Assembly: GCF_002890895.1 (NCBI RefSeq)
Contig: NZ_POUL01000009.1
Coordinates: 107,667 to 171,666 of the forward strand
Direction of reading: 5' to 3'
Length of the DNA stretch: 64,000 nucleotides
Origin: Stutzerimonas stutzeri
Lineage (GTDB): Bacteria; Pseudomonadota; Gammaproteobacteria; Pseudomonadales; Pseudomonadaceae
Within the stretch, counting starts at the first letter, position 1. Every line of letters begins with the position of its first letter. Below the pieces are notes generated by a model. It did not search any database, was not told the origin of the DNA, and worked only from the letters and a program-made list of their open reading frames with translations. Below are positions 21,453-29,776 of the stretch, piece by piece. A program made the position numbers and the translations under genes.

Positions 21453-22052
21453 ATGCGGATTGTAACAGCGCAGGAACTAGAAAGCTGGCTGGCTAAAGGG
21501 GAGGTCCTAGAGCGGGATGCTCGGGGACCAAAGGTCGTTGCGCTTGACAGTGGAACATACCTAAAGATCTTTTACACTCGACGTCACCCACTACTGGCAC
21601 GAATTGCCCCCTATGCAAACACATTTGCTCGCAATGTCGATCTACTGCGTAAGCACAATATCCCGACCGTGGAAATAACCGAAACTTTCTGGCTTAACAA
21701 ACGCATCGGACTAACCGGATGCATCTACCGGCCGTTGCCTGGTAGAACGCTGGAGCAGATCTATAACAGGAACCCTGAGAGCTTACAGGCGCACATTCTA
21801 GAAATAGCAAGCTTCATCAAAGGTCTTCATCGAAAAGGGATATATTTTCGCTCACTGCACCTTGGAAATATAATACTAACCCCTGACAGCAAACTAGGAT
21901 TAATCGACGTGCTTGATTTAAGGAAAAATAAAAACAAGTTAAGCAACAGATTGGTGAAAAGAAACTTTAGCCACTTAGAAGCTTACTTAAAAAGAAAAAA
22001 AATAGCTGACTTTCCGCTAGAGCAGCTAATAAATGCTTACCGATCAATCTAA
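21453..22052 (+). CDS. Kinase-like protein (toluene-tolerance / LPS kinase type), atypical catalytic loop
   Basis: Protein of 199 residues related to the small Bud32/Kdo-kinase-like proteins of the lipopolysaccharide cluster, often labelled toluene tolerance protein (PA4998-like). It keeps the beta-strand lysine region (YLKIFYTRRH), a helix ending in IKGLHRKGIYF, and the catalytic-loop equivalent RSLHLGNIIL with LGLIDVLDLR after it. The usual catalytic Asp of HxDxxxxN is not seen: the position reads S-L-H, while Asn and the metal-binding Asp are kept. The DNA is clearly richer in A and T than msbA beside it, more so toward the 3' end. AGAGGAA precedes the ATG. The next gene follows after 27 bases. 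Confidence 0.75.
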   Translation: MRIVTAQELESWLAKGEVLERDARGPKVVALDSGTYLKIFYTRRHPLLARIAPYANTFARNVDLLRKHNIPTVEITETFWLNKRIGLTGCIYRPLPGRTLEQIYNRNPESLQAHILEIASFIKGLHRKGIYFRSLHLGNIILTPDSKLGLIDVLDLRKNKNKLSNRLVKRNFSHLEAYLKRKKIADFPLEQLINAYRSI

Positions 22053-22079
22053 ACCAAGTTTACAGGGGGAGGGGCGCCA

Positions 22080-22931
22080 ATGCTAGCAACGCTAAGCGTT
22101 TTTGCAGAGAGCTTTCCGTATACATCTAGAACCAAGCGCCTAACACTACATACGTCTCTCTCGCACTCCAGAGAGTTGACTCATAATATCTATGAACTGA
22201 TAAGCGCACGCACTTGCTCCAGCCAGCGTATCAAGGCAAAAATATCAAACGGCCCCAATGCATTATTTTTGAAAAGCTCAGCGCTAAATAGCTGGAAATC
22301 AAAACTACGCTTAACACTAGGAATTCAACGCTCAAAAAAGAACGGCGCCGGCTACGACTGGCCGCTAGAAGAACTTATAAATTCTATGGAGGCAAACAAT
22401 CTCAACATACCTTCCGCAAGAATCTTCGGATTCGGATATGTCCGCCATAGACTAGGCTGGATAGTGGAATTTTTTTTAATTACTGAGCAACTCATTTCGC
22501 ATGTCGATGGTACGCATTGGCTTGCAACTGAAGGAAACGACCCTAAAGAGCTAATAAGCCGAGCTCTAACACTGATACTAAGACTTCATGAATGCGACTT
22601 TATCCACCTTGACCCCTGGATCGCCAATTTCATGATCAACCCCAATAACCTCGACGACATCCGCATCGTTGATTTAGAGAACTGCATACTGGCGCCGACG
22701 CAGCACTTTCTAGAAACCTTAGGCATACAATTCGGCATTCTGTATAGACGAGTAGTATGCGACTACGTCGCAGAAGAACACTTTGACGAATTAGTCAAAC
22801 ACACTGTCATGTTGCAAGAGGTTCACTGCGACGAAAGGTTCTGGAGAGCTTACATGATATCTAAAAGGGAAAAAATAGCACGAAAATCGAGAAGGAGAAC
22901 ACCGCTTACAGGGAACATAGCCCCTGGTTGA
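22080..22931 (+). CDS. Kinase-like protein, A+T-rich, LPS-cluster type
   Basis: Protein of 283 residues with the outline of a small lipopolysaccharide kinase. Near residue 178 it has the complete catalytic loop HLDPWIANFMI (H, D and N in the HxDxxxxN spacing) and, 15 residues on, IRIVDLENC with the metal-binding Asp. The N-terminal part is divergent; LFLKSSALNSWKSKLRL may hold the ATP-contacting Lys. Base composition and codon use (many AAA, TTA, ATA) differ sharply from the flanking core genes, pointing to acquisition. GGGGGAGGGG lies about six bases before the ATG. It converges on the acetyltransferase gene; the 71-base gap is A+T-rich without a clear terminator. Substrate unknown, probably a core sugar. 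Confidence 0.7.
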   Translation: MLATLSVFAESFPYTSRTKRLTLHTSLSHSRELTHNIYELISARTCSSQRIKAKISNGPNALFLKSSALNSWKSKLRLTLGIQRSKKNGAGYDWPLEELINSMEANNLNIPSARIFGFGYVRHRLGWIVEFFLITEQLISHVDGTHWLATEGNDPKELISRALTLILRLHECDFIHLDPWIANFMINPNNLDDIRIVDLENCILAPTQHFLETLGIQFGILYRRVVCDYVAEEHFDELVKHTVMLQEVHCDERFWRAYMISKREKIARKSRRRTPLTGNIAPG

Positions 22932-23002
22932 TCCTCACAATTTCAGCAAAAGTTTGCAACTGCCAAGCGGGATGACAACCGCACCACAAACCAGGCACAT
23001 CA

Positions 23003-23554
23003 TCAACAAACCTGAGCGTTTAAATGAGAAGTCTTTGTAGTCACATACACCCCAGAAGAAGGCAAGCTTTTATTAACGAAACTCATCGCACCGATAGTTA
23101 CCCCGCTAGCAATCTCGATATTATCTCCAATGATGCACGAGTGCGCACACAAGCTCACATTGTCACCGATCCGTATAAGTTTTTCTCCGCCACCGCCCTT
23201 TATGCCAATCGTGCAACCCTGCCAGATTTTAAAATTTTTACCAATCGTAGAATATGAGCTAACTACAATACTTGAAGGATGTGCAATCCATAAGCCCTCG
23301 CCGACCGTTGCGCCAAGCATGATTTCAACATTGTATTTTCGACTTATTCGCTCGTTCAGCATTTTGGCCCGTCGCTTCCAGAAACGACCGCCTTCAGCAT
23401 AAAGCACGTAGGCAACACGAAACCAGAATAAATAAGCATAGCGATTGCTTCTTTTGCACTTCTGCCTTAGCCGGCGCCACGAAAAATCTTTGTGGCTGCC
23501 ACCTAAAATCTCTAGGCACCAGTACCGCTTCATGACTTTCAACATTGACATCAT
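23003..23554 (-). CDS. Hexapeptide-repeat acetyltransferase (serine acetyltransferase-like)
   Basis: Protein of 183 residues with a basic helical N-terminus (residues 1-75) and a left-handed beta-helix made of hexapeptide repeats (about 78-170: LGATVGEGLWIAHPSSIVV, then IGKNFKIWQGCTIGIKGG, IGDNVSL, IGDNIEIASGVTIGAMSF). The His in IAHPS and the WQGCTIG loop match CysE-like acyltransferases such as those in polysaccharide clusters. It starts inside the stop of the O-antigen ligase gene (ATGA overlap, 23551-23554), so it is the last gene of the long core operon. Likely role: O-acetylation of a core or O-chain sugar; cysteine synthesis is less likely given the context and the short N-terminal domain. 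Confidence 0.82.
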   Translation of the reverse strand: MMSMLKVMKRYWCLEILGGSHKDFSWRRLRQKCKRSNRYAYLFWFRVAYVLYAEGGRFWKRRAKMLNERISRKYNVEIMLGATVGEGLWIAHPSSIVVSSYSTIGKNFKIWQGCTIGIKGGGGEKLIRIGDNVSLCAHSCIIGDNIEIASGVTIGAMSFVNKSLPSSGVYVTTKTSHLNAQVC

Positions 23555-24744
23555 CGAGCCCCCGACCGACAGCTACCTGCACCTTCGTACAAGAGTATTG
23601 CCGCCGGCAACCAGAAAACGATCCAAAAAACACCTGGACGCAAAAAGATTACATAGTAATTAGCAATCGAAACAACGAGAACAAAAACCATAAGCGCCAA
23701 ACCCAGAGAGGCGGAGCTTTGTTCCAAACGATAGCGCCACCCACCCCAAAGCAGAGTGACTATCCACAATAGCAGAAGCAACAAGCCGGGAAGCCCATAT
23801 TCATAGAAGAACTGCAGGTAGAGGCTGTGAGCCTGATTGAAACAGCGCTGGATGACTTCGATACAGATATTCGGATCGGCCCCAGCTCCAGCGCCCCACA
23901 ACCAGAACGTGCGAAACTTCGCCAACCATTGCCAGAAGATTTCGTCTCGATAACTTGCGTCTATCCCGCCCACGCTTGAAAGAAGAAAAACTCCTGCAAT
24001 GCAAAAGGGCGCTAAACCCCACAGCAGCATCCGAAACTGTCGTGCAGTGAGCGAAACCGCCAGATAAGTAATTGCCGCCGCCAAGAGGCCGACCCACACC
24101 CCTCGCGAGTAGGTGAAATAGCAATACGCCGAGGCTCCAAGAAACGCAATTAGGCACAATAACCTCATCCCACTTTTCTCGCGCAGCGATAGGCATAGAG
24201 CCACGATTGCTACAACACCAAAGTACAAAGCGGATACGATCGGATTCTCGAAGTCTGCCACTTTATGGCCAGCCCAAGAATCCAGTCTGAACGCTCTAAA
24301 ACCGAAGCCTAAGTTATCGATGAGGAGAGCTTGAAACAGGCTGAGCCATGCAAAGAACGCCGCCGTATAGACGACCGCCAGAAGCAGGACTCGCCAAAGA
24401 GTCTTGTTCTGCATTACCAGGGCAATGGCTAGCACATACAGGCCTGCGTTCAGGAGCAACCGAAGCCATTTCCACGGCGCGCCAACGCTCCCCTCGTTAA
24501 ACACTGCAACGAACGCTACCCACGCGCACAGTGCCATCAACACGCTGAGCGCCGTCTTATCGAAAGACGGCAGTAATCGCCTATAGAAAAAGAGCGCGAC
24601 GAGCGCGGGTGCAAACAGCGTTAAATTGGTAATAGTGGCATAACGACTGCCATCTGCAATAAAGCAAATCCCGGCCAGTTGCAGATATAGTCCGAGTGCG
24701 AGCAGTGCTCGCAAGGACTCAGGAAATGACCGGGAAAGGCTCAT
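23551..24744 (-). CDS. O-antigen ligase family protein (WaaL-like)
   Basis: Integral membrane protein of 397 residues with about eleven hydrophobic segments and the Wzy_C periplasmic loop. The loop between residues about 285 and 325 carries WLWGAGAGADP and, further on, NQAHSLYLQFFYEYGLPG, the pattern in which WaaL proteins keep their essential His and Arg residues. The position in the core cluster favours a ligase joining O-antigen (or another lipid-linked glycan) to core-lipid A rather than a Wzy polymerase, but the two share this fold and no other O-antigen genes are in the window. Both ends overlap neighbours by four bases (24741-24744 and 23551-23554), so translation is coupled on both sides. 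Confidence 0.82.
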   Translation of the reverse strand: MSLSRSFPESLRALLALGLYLQLAGICFIADGSRYATITNLTLFAPALVALFFYRRLLPSFDKTALSVLMALCAWVAFVAVFNEGSVGAPWKWLRLLLNAGLYVLAIALVMQNKTLWRVLLLAVVYTAAFFAWLSLFQALLIDNLGFGFRAFRLDSWAGHKVADFENPIVSALYFGVVAIVALCLSLREKSGMRLLCLIAFLGASAYCYFTYSRGVWVGLLAAAITYLAVSLTARQFRMLLWGLAPFCIAGVFLLSSVGGIDASYRDEIFWQWLAKFRTFWLWGAGAGADPNICIEVIQRCFNQAHSLYLQFFYEYGLPGLLLLLLWIVTLLWGGWRYRLEQSSASLGLALMVFVLVVSIANYYVIFLRPGVFWIVFWLPAAILLYEGAGSCRSGAR

Positions 24745-25853
24745 GAGGCCAATGCCTCAATTCTCCTCGTTACCGCCGCATAGTGCTCGGCCCCACCTTC
24801 CTGCCATCGGCCAGACACGCAGTATTCCTCTTGGAGATAGCTAATGAACGCGCGCTGCAACTCCTCACTCAGCGCCCAGGCTGGCAGTTTTTTCAGCAAA
24901 GAGACAGCCTCCACCGCACTTCGCGCACTAGCCGCAACCCCTTCAATTGCATAGAAAGCTTCCCCCAAAACCAGCACCGGTTTTGCCAGAAGAATGCTCT
25001 CGAGGCCGACCGTCGAATTTACCGTAATGATGCATTCCGCTTTTTCTATCAGTTCCTGAGTCGAATTTCCGTTGGCGAAAAAAACCCGGTCTGAGGCACT
25101 CTTGGCGAGGTCGGGGTACTTCACACGGCTCGATGGATGCTCCTTCAGCACCACGACTGTTCCACTGCTTTGCGCAACCAGCTCGGCAAAAGCAAAAAGT
25201 TCTCGCATATTACGTATCCAGGGCGAGAACAACCGAATCTGCGTGTCCCAATCATCTTGGAACGGGATAAAGATATAGCTTTCAGGTAGCTCAACGTAAT
25301 GACTTTGCTGCTTTGCTTCTCTTGGAACTAGCGACACCGATTTGGCTCCATGGAGCCTGTCAGGGTATCGCTTTGCATAGCTCCGATAGAACTCAGGATC
25401 TCTTGGCACAGAGTTGCGATAATTCACTCCTTGTGAATCAAGAGTTGTAGTACCAGGGAGCAGTCCATTTTCGAAATACAACCTCAGCACGCCTGCATCA
25501 CACATGCTCGCGAGCAATGCACAATAGCGATGGCTACCATTCCACATTGCAACAGCGTCGGGCCTCTCCTTACCCAGCAACCGATGGAAACGGAGCGCTA
25601 CCACTAGCAGCTCCAACTTGAGCAAAAAGCGATATAGTGCTCCGTGATAACGTCCCTTCATTGCCCTCTCGGTGCACTTTTCCTGTACCAACCGACTCCA
25701 CTCCACCCGAAGTAGCGCTTGCCGTATCCCGAAAGCAGACGGAAGCGGCAACGTCGCAGGCGTAGCGACGGCGCCTGTCAAATCGGAATTTTCAAGAAGG
25801 GCGCTGAAGTACCTTATTTGGTGCTTAGCTAATCCGAGAAATAAAACTTTCAT
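24741..25853 (-). CDS. Capsule-synthesis-like (KpsS/LipB type) glycosyltransferase
   Basis: Protein of 370 residues resembling the Capsule_synth family, to which the Kdo transferases KpsS and KpsC belong. Evidence is the N-terminal MKVLFLGLAKHQ, LYFENGLLPGTTTLDSQGVN (a pattern shared with KpsS), the VLKEHPSS motif where the family binds the nucleotide sugar, and the C-terminal ITVNSTVGLESILLAKPVLV followed by LGEAFY, the family's strongest block. The ATG at 25853 is preferred over a TTG at 25868, which would overlap the upstream stop. The stop overlaps the ligase start by four bases. Its role would be to add a sugar, perhaps Kdo-like, to an outer core or lipid-linked chain; that is inferred. 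Confidence 0.72.
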   Translation of the reverse strand: MKVLFLGLAKHQIRYFSALLENSDLTGAVATPATLPLPSAFGIRQALLRVEWSRLVQEKCTERAMKGRYHGALYRFLLKLELLVVALRFHRLLGKERPDAVAMWNGSHRYCALLASMCDAGVLRLYFENGLLPGTTTLDSQGVNYRNSVPRDPEFYRSYAKRYPDRLHGAKSVSLVPREAKQQSHYVELPESYIFIPFQDDWDTQIRLFSPWIRNMRELFAFAELVAQSSGTVVVLKEHPSSRVKYPDLAKSASDRVFFANGNSTQELIEKAECIITVNSTVGLESILLAKPVLVLGEAFYAIEGVAASARSAVEAVSLLKKLPAWALSEELQRAFISYLQEEYCVSGRWQEGGAEHYAAVTRRIEALAS

Positions 25854-25861
25854 AAATATTA

Positions 25862-27103
25862 TTAACAACCTCGGTTCGGAGCAAACAAACGAATGCCAAC
25901 AGGCTCCGAAGCGTTCGTCACTTCCTGAACACGGTCAATCAAAGAACCAAGCGGATTTTCCGGATGCTCAATATGGTAGGTCAGGAACTGGAGCAAGCGT
26001 TCCTTTACCTTTCCCGGCTCAGCTAGAGCTTCTTCAATACAGGGTGCCAGCTGAGATTCAACAACGCATTTAGGTAGTCCATATCGCTCCACCGCGAAAT
26101 AATCCTCGCCCCGCCCAATGAGTACGAAAGGAACCCTGGCACGGGCCACATCCAAGACGGCGTTTGTATACCCACATAACACAAGATCGAAGCTCCCGGC
26201 AGATTGCTCGAGCGTCTCGCCTGCTGGCAATAAAATGATCCGCTCAGAACGCTCAGCATAGTCCCGCCATGGATAACCGTGCCCACGGGGATGAAGCTTC
26301 ACCGATAACCTTGCATCTGGATGCTGTTCGAGCCACCTCACGACCCATCTGCAACATTGCAAATAGGACTCTGTATGCTCGTAATCTGGACCAGAACCGA
26401 GAAACAATAGATGCGGCGTCCTCCTGCTAACACTCTCGGCCAACTCGGTCTTTTTGTGATCTGTCAGATAATACGGCCCCGCATACACAGCACAGCATTC
26501 ACCGAAAGCATCGCCAAGCGAAGACAGATAGTTATAGGAACTTTGGCCAAACATTAGATAGTAGTCGTAATCGAAATAGTCATAGCGACTGGACTGCCCA
26601 GACGGCACGGAATGCGCCAGATGCATCACGCGCATGCCCTCCGTGCGCAACGCCTTGATGAAGCTTGGAACTATCCATCCGTTTCGTTCGGACAACACAA
26701 CCTTCGCCTGATAACGCTGCAGCAAGAACGCCGCATGCGCAGCATGCCAGTACAGCAGGAACGGGACGGGCCGGGGCGGCCTGACAAACTGCCGAGCGCG
26801 AATCAGTACTCCATCTGATTCTTCGACAAACTCCTCTACGTGGAGGCCGTTGGCTCGCAATGCCTGTAGGAAAGCTCTTTTTCGGCCTTGTTCGTATGAT
26901 TTACGTGAGGGATGAATCAGTAGTACGTCGCATGGCGTTGGTGAGATATGACGGCCTATGGACAAAAAGAACGCCAACAGGCCTTTACCTGCCAACCTAC
27001 CGCGCAGTCGCCAGGACACCAGTCGCCCCTTCCCGCGGCGTAATGGTGCACTGACTACGAAGTCAAGCAGCTTGCGCAACGTCATGTCCATAGGCCGCCC
27101 CAT
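25862..27103 (-). CDS. Polysaccharide transferase-like protein of unknown specificity
   Basis: Protein of 413 residues that I do not recognise with confidence. The C-terminal half reads like a GT-B type domain: LLFLGSGPDYEHTESY, VKLHPRGHGYPW (a His-Pro motif like the nucleotide-sugar site of KpsS and polysialyl- or glycerophosphotransferases), and VLCGYTNAVLDVARARVPFV in the place of the NSTxGLE block of its neighbour. The N-terminus is basic, without signal peptide. Three starts are possible (27103, 27091, 27085); I take the first, two bases after the GT2 stop. It lies in the variable part of the core operon, eight bases ahead of the KpsS-like gene, which suggests that the two act one after the other. 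Confidence 0.65.
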   Translation of the reverse strand: MGRPMDMTLRKLLDFVVSAPLRRGKGRLVSWRLRGRLAGKGLLAFFLSIGRHISPTPCDVLLIHPSRKSYEQGRKRAFLQALRANGLHVEEFVEESDGVLIRARQFVRPPRPVPFLLYWHAAHAAFLLQRYQAKVVLSERNGWIVPSFIKALRTEGMRVMHLAHSVPSGQSSRYDYFDYDYYLMFGQSSYNYLSSLGDAFGECCAVYAGPYYLTDHKKTELAESVSRRTPHLLFLGSGPDYEHTESYLQCCRWVVRWLEQHPDARLSVKLHPRGHGYPWRDYAERSERIILLPAGETLEQSAGSFDLVLCGYTNAVLDVARARVPFVLIGRGEDYFAVERYGLPKCVVESQLAPCIEEALAEPGKVKERLLQFLTYHIEHPENPLGSLIDRVQEVTNASEPVGIRLFAPNRGC

Positions 27104-27105
27104 GC

Positions 27106-28023
27106 TCAGCGTGTTCCGCTCAACCAAAGCCGCAACGCTTTGCGGGTGTAGGACGTCTTGAAAATGACCCGCCAATCAGTACTAATCGCCTGCCGATACA
27201 TCCCGCGCGCCTCGGCAAACCGCCCAGCCAACAACAGCCCACGAAAAAGCGAAAGGCAGCGCTGAGCCTTGAATGCTCTGCGTAATGATGCCATGGCCGC
27301 TGGCACTCGCCCTTTGTCGAACACCTCCTCGACGAGGGCAAGCCCAACCGCACAATCCTGCTTGATATCGTGCCTCATGCTGTCGTCGTGCTTGTAGATT
27401 AATGCCATCGGCGCAGCGAGAACTGTACAATCGAAGTTTGCGAGTGCTTGGGAGAAGACCGGTATATCCTCGGCGTTGCGGAATCTTTCGGGGTAGTTCC
27501 CGATTCCAAAAACGTCACGATGGATAGCGGACGCTCCGTTTGCAAGGCCGATAGTCTTGCTCAGCAGATATCCGCGCAACCGTTCCAGTCGTTCTACCGG
27601 CAGCACTGCGGGCAAATGCCTACGGCGCTTTCCATCGGGCCATACCGCCCAATAGCCACCAATCACCATGCGGGTGCGTGGGTACAGCTCAAGGTGCTTA
27701 CATAATAACGATAGTGCATTCGGTGCCAACTCGTCGTCGGCATCGAGAAACACCAGATACTCCCCCAAGGCCTTCTTGATGCCGAGATTTCTCGCCGAAG
27801 ACGCTCCCCCGTTAGGTTTATCAATCACGCGAAACCGTCCAGGGTACATAGCTTGCAACTCAGCAAGCACAGCAGGAGTTTCGTCTGTAGAGCCGTCATT
27901 TATTACCAGCAGCTCGCTATGCTCGCTTAGCTGCCTGATCACGGATTCGACTGCACGCGAGAGCGTTTTCGCATAGTTGTATGCCGGTATGACAACGCTA
28001 ACCAGCAAATCAGGCGCGTTCAT
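27106..28023 (-). CDS. Family 2 glycosyltransferase
   Basis: Cytoplasmic GT-A glycosyltransferase of 305 residues. The N-terminal domain is textbook GT2: VSVVIPAYNYAKTLSRAVES, LLVINDGSTDETP, NGGASSARNLGI and the DxD-type motif FLDADDELAP near residue 97. The C-terminal third is basic and helical, as in core or O-chain transferases. Its start lies inside the 3' end of the carbamoyltransferase gene with a 14-base overlap (28010-28023), so the two are translated together. Donor and acceptor cannot be told from sequence; a sugar of the outer core is most likely from position. Confidence 0.88.
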   Translation of the reverse strand: MNAPDLLVSVVIPAYNYAKTLSRAVESVIRQLSEHSELLVINDGSTDETPAVLAELQAMYPGRFRVIDKPNGGASSARNLGIKKALGEYLVFLDADDELAPNALSLLCKHLELYPRTRMVIGGYWAVWPDGKRRRHLPAVLPVERLERLRGYLLSKTIGLANGASAIHRDVFGIGNYPERFRNAEDIPVFSQALANFDCTVLAAPMALIYKHDDSMRHDIKQDCAVGLALVEEVFDKGRVPAAMASLRRAFKAQRCLSLFRGLLLAGRFAEARGMYRQAISTDWRVIFKTSYTRKALRLWLSGTR

Positions 28024-29764
28024 ACCAACCCTTGCCCTCCTTGACCACGAGGATGTCCTCCATGATCAGGTACTGCAGATCCGAGCCATAAAACATGTTC
28101 AGCGCATCGGTCGGCGAGCAGATCATTGGCTCGCCGCGGCGGTTCAGCGAGGTGTTCAGCGACACGCCGTTACCGGTCAGTTTTTCCAGCTCCAGCATCA
28201 GATCGTACCAACGCGGATTGTGCCGACGCTCCAGCACCTGGGCGCGTGACGTTCCATCCTCGTGGACCACTTCGCCAACACGCTCCTTCCAGCCCTCGTT
28301 GACCTCGAAGGTGAAGGTCATGAACGGGCTCGGGTGGTCGACCTTGAGCATCTGTGCCGCAACGGTGTCGAGCATCGACGGGCAGAAGGGCCGCCAGCGT
28401 TCGCGAAATTTGATTTGCTCGTTGATGCGGTCGGCCACGCCTGGGACGTTCGGGCAGCCGATGATGGAACGGCCACCTAGCGCACGAGGACCGAACTCCA
28501 TGCGGCCCTGGAACCAGGCGACCGGGTTGCCGTCGACCATGATCCGGGCGACGCGCGCGGGAGTATTGGTGATCTGCTTGAACACCGGTTTGTTCGGGTG
28601 TTTGGCACAAGCAGCGATGACGTCTTCATTGGAATAAGACGGTCCGAGATAGACGTGTTCCATCTTCTCCACTGGCACGCCGCGCTGCACTGAAACATAA
28701 GCTGCAGCTCCAACCGCAGTACCAGCGTCACCGGAGGCCGGCTGGACAAATAATTCCTTGACCTCGTCGCGGGCAATGATCTTCTGGTTGAGCTTAACGT
28801 TCAGCGCGCAGCCGCCGGCAAAGGCGATCTTGCCGGTTTCGCGGATGATGTCGCCCAGGTAGTAGTCCATCATCTGCAGGGCCAGCTTTTCGAACAGCGC
28901 CTGCATAGCGGCTGCGTAATGGATGTAGGGGTCGTCGGCGATATCGCCTTCGCGCTTGGGGCCCAACCACTCGATCAGTTTGGGCGAGAAGTAGTAGCCC
29001 TTGCCCTCCTCCTTGTAGCGACGGAAGCCTATGACGTTGGCGTAATCGGTGTTGATGGTCAGCTCGCCATTCTCAAACGTGGCCAAGCGCGAAAAGTCGT
29101 ATTTAGCCGCGTCGCCGTAGGGTGCCATGCCCATCACCTTGAACTCGCCGTCGAGCATCTCGAAGCCGAGGTATTCGGTGATCGCGCCATACAGCCCGCC
29201 CAGGGAGTCCGGATCGTAGAACTCCTTGATCTTGTGGATCTTGCCGTTCTCACCCCAGCCGAAGAAGGTGGTGGCGTACTCGCCCTTACCATCGATGCCG
29301 AGAATCGCGGTTTTCTCGGTGAAGCCGGAGCAGTGATAGGCGCTGGAGGCATGAGCCAGGTGATGCTCGACCGGCTGCAGTTTGACCTTTTTCAGGTCAA
29401 AGCCTAGTTGCAGCAAGCACCACTCGACTCGCTTCTTGTAACGGTAATAGCGGCGGTTGCCCATAAGGATGGCATCCAGCGCTCGGTCGGGCGCATACCA
29501 GTAGCGCTTGGCATAGTGCCAGCGGGCCTTTTCGAAAATACTGATAGGCGCAAAGGGAATCGCAACTACATCGACGTCCGCCGGCATGATCCCCGCCTGT
29601 TCCAGGCAGAACTTGGCGGATTCGTAGGGCATGCGGTTCTTCGCATGCTTGTCACGCACAAAGCGCTCTTCTTCTACGGCGGCGATCAGCTTGCCGTCGA
29701 TATACAGGGCGGCGGAAGGATCATGACTGAGGGCGCCGGAAAGGCCGAGAATCGTCAATGCCAC
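28010..29764 (-). CDS. wapO: Carbamoyltransferase of the lipopolysaccharide core (WapO-like)
   Basis: NodU/CmcH-type O-carbamoyltransferase of 584 residues. The N-terminal kinase-like (Kae1-like) domain has GLSGALSHDPSAAL, the metal-binding HHLAHASSAY and DGKGEYATTFFGW; the C-terminal domain has GRMEFGPRALGGRSI and the conserved RINEQIKFRERWRPFCPS. In P. aeruginosa the equivalent gene in this cluster, PA5005, accounts for the carbamoyl group on the second heptose of the inner core; I assign the symbol on that synteny. It lies 12 bases downstream of the double-kinase gene and overlaps the GT2 start. It is the last gene of the conserved half of the operon; genes downstream are variable. Confidence 0.88.
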   Translation of the reverse strand: MALTILGLSGALSHDPSAALYIDGKLIAAVEEERFVRDKHAKNRMPYESAKFCLEQAGIMPADVDVVAIPFAPISIFEKARWHYAKRYWYAPDRALDAILMGNRRYYRYKKRVEWCLLQLGFDLKKVKLQPVEHHLAHASSAYHCSGFTEKTAILGIDGKGEYATTFFGWGENGKIHKIKEFYDPDSLGGLYGAITEYLGFEMLDGEFKVMGMAPYGDAAKYDFSRLATFENGELTINTDYANVIGFRRYKEEGKGYYFSPKLIEWLGPKREGDIADDPYIHYAAAMQALFEKLALQMMDYYLGDIIRETGKIAFAGGCALNVKLNQKIIARDEVKELFVQPASGDAGTAVGAAAYVSVQRGVPVEKMEHVYLGPSYSNEDVIAACAKHPNKPVFKQITNTPARVARIMVDGNPVAWFQGRMEFGPRALGGRSIIGCPNVPGVADRINEQIKFRERWRPFCPSMLDTVAAQMLKVDHPSPFMTFTFEVNEGWKERVGEVVHEDGTSRAQVLERRHNPRWYDLMLELEKLTGNGVSLNTSLNRRGEPMICSPTDALNMFYGSDLQYLIMEDILVVKEGKGWYERA

Positions 29765-29776
29765 GGGTATTGCCTC

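Noticed and set aside
23003..28023. Whole variable core region as a genomic island with attachment sites
   Set aside because: No integrase, tRNA, direct repeats or insertion sequence; the genes stay in the coupled core operon.
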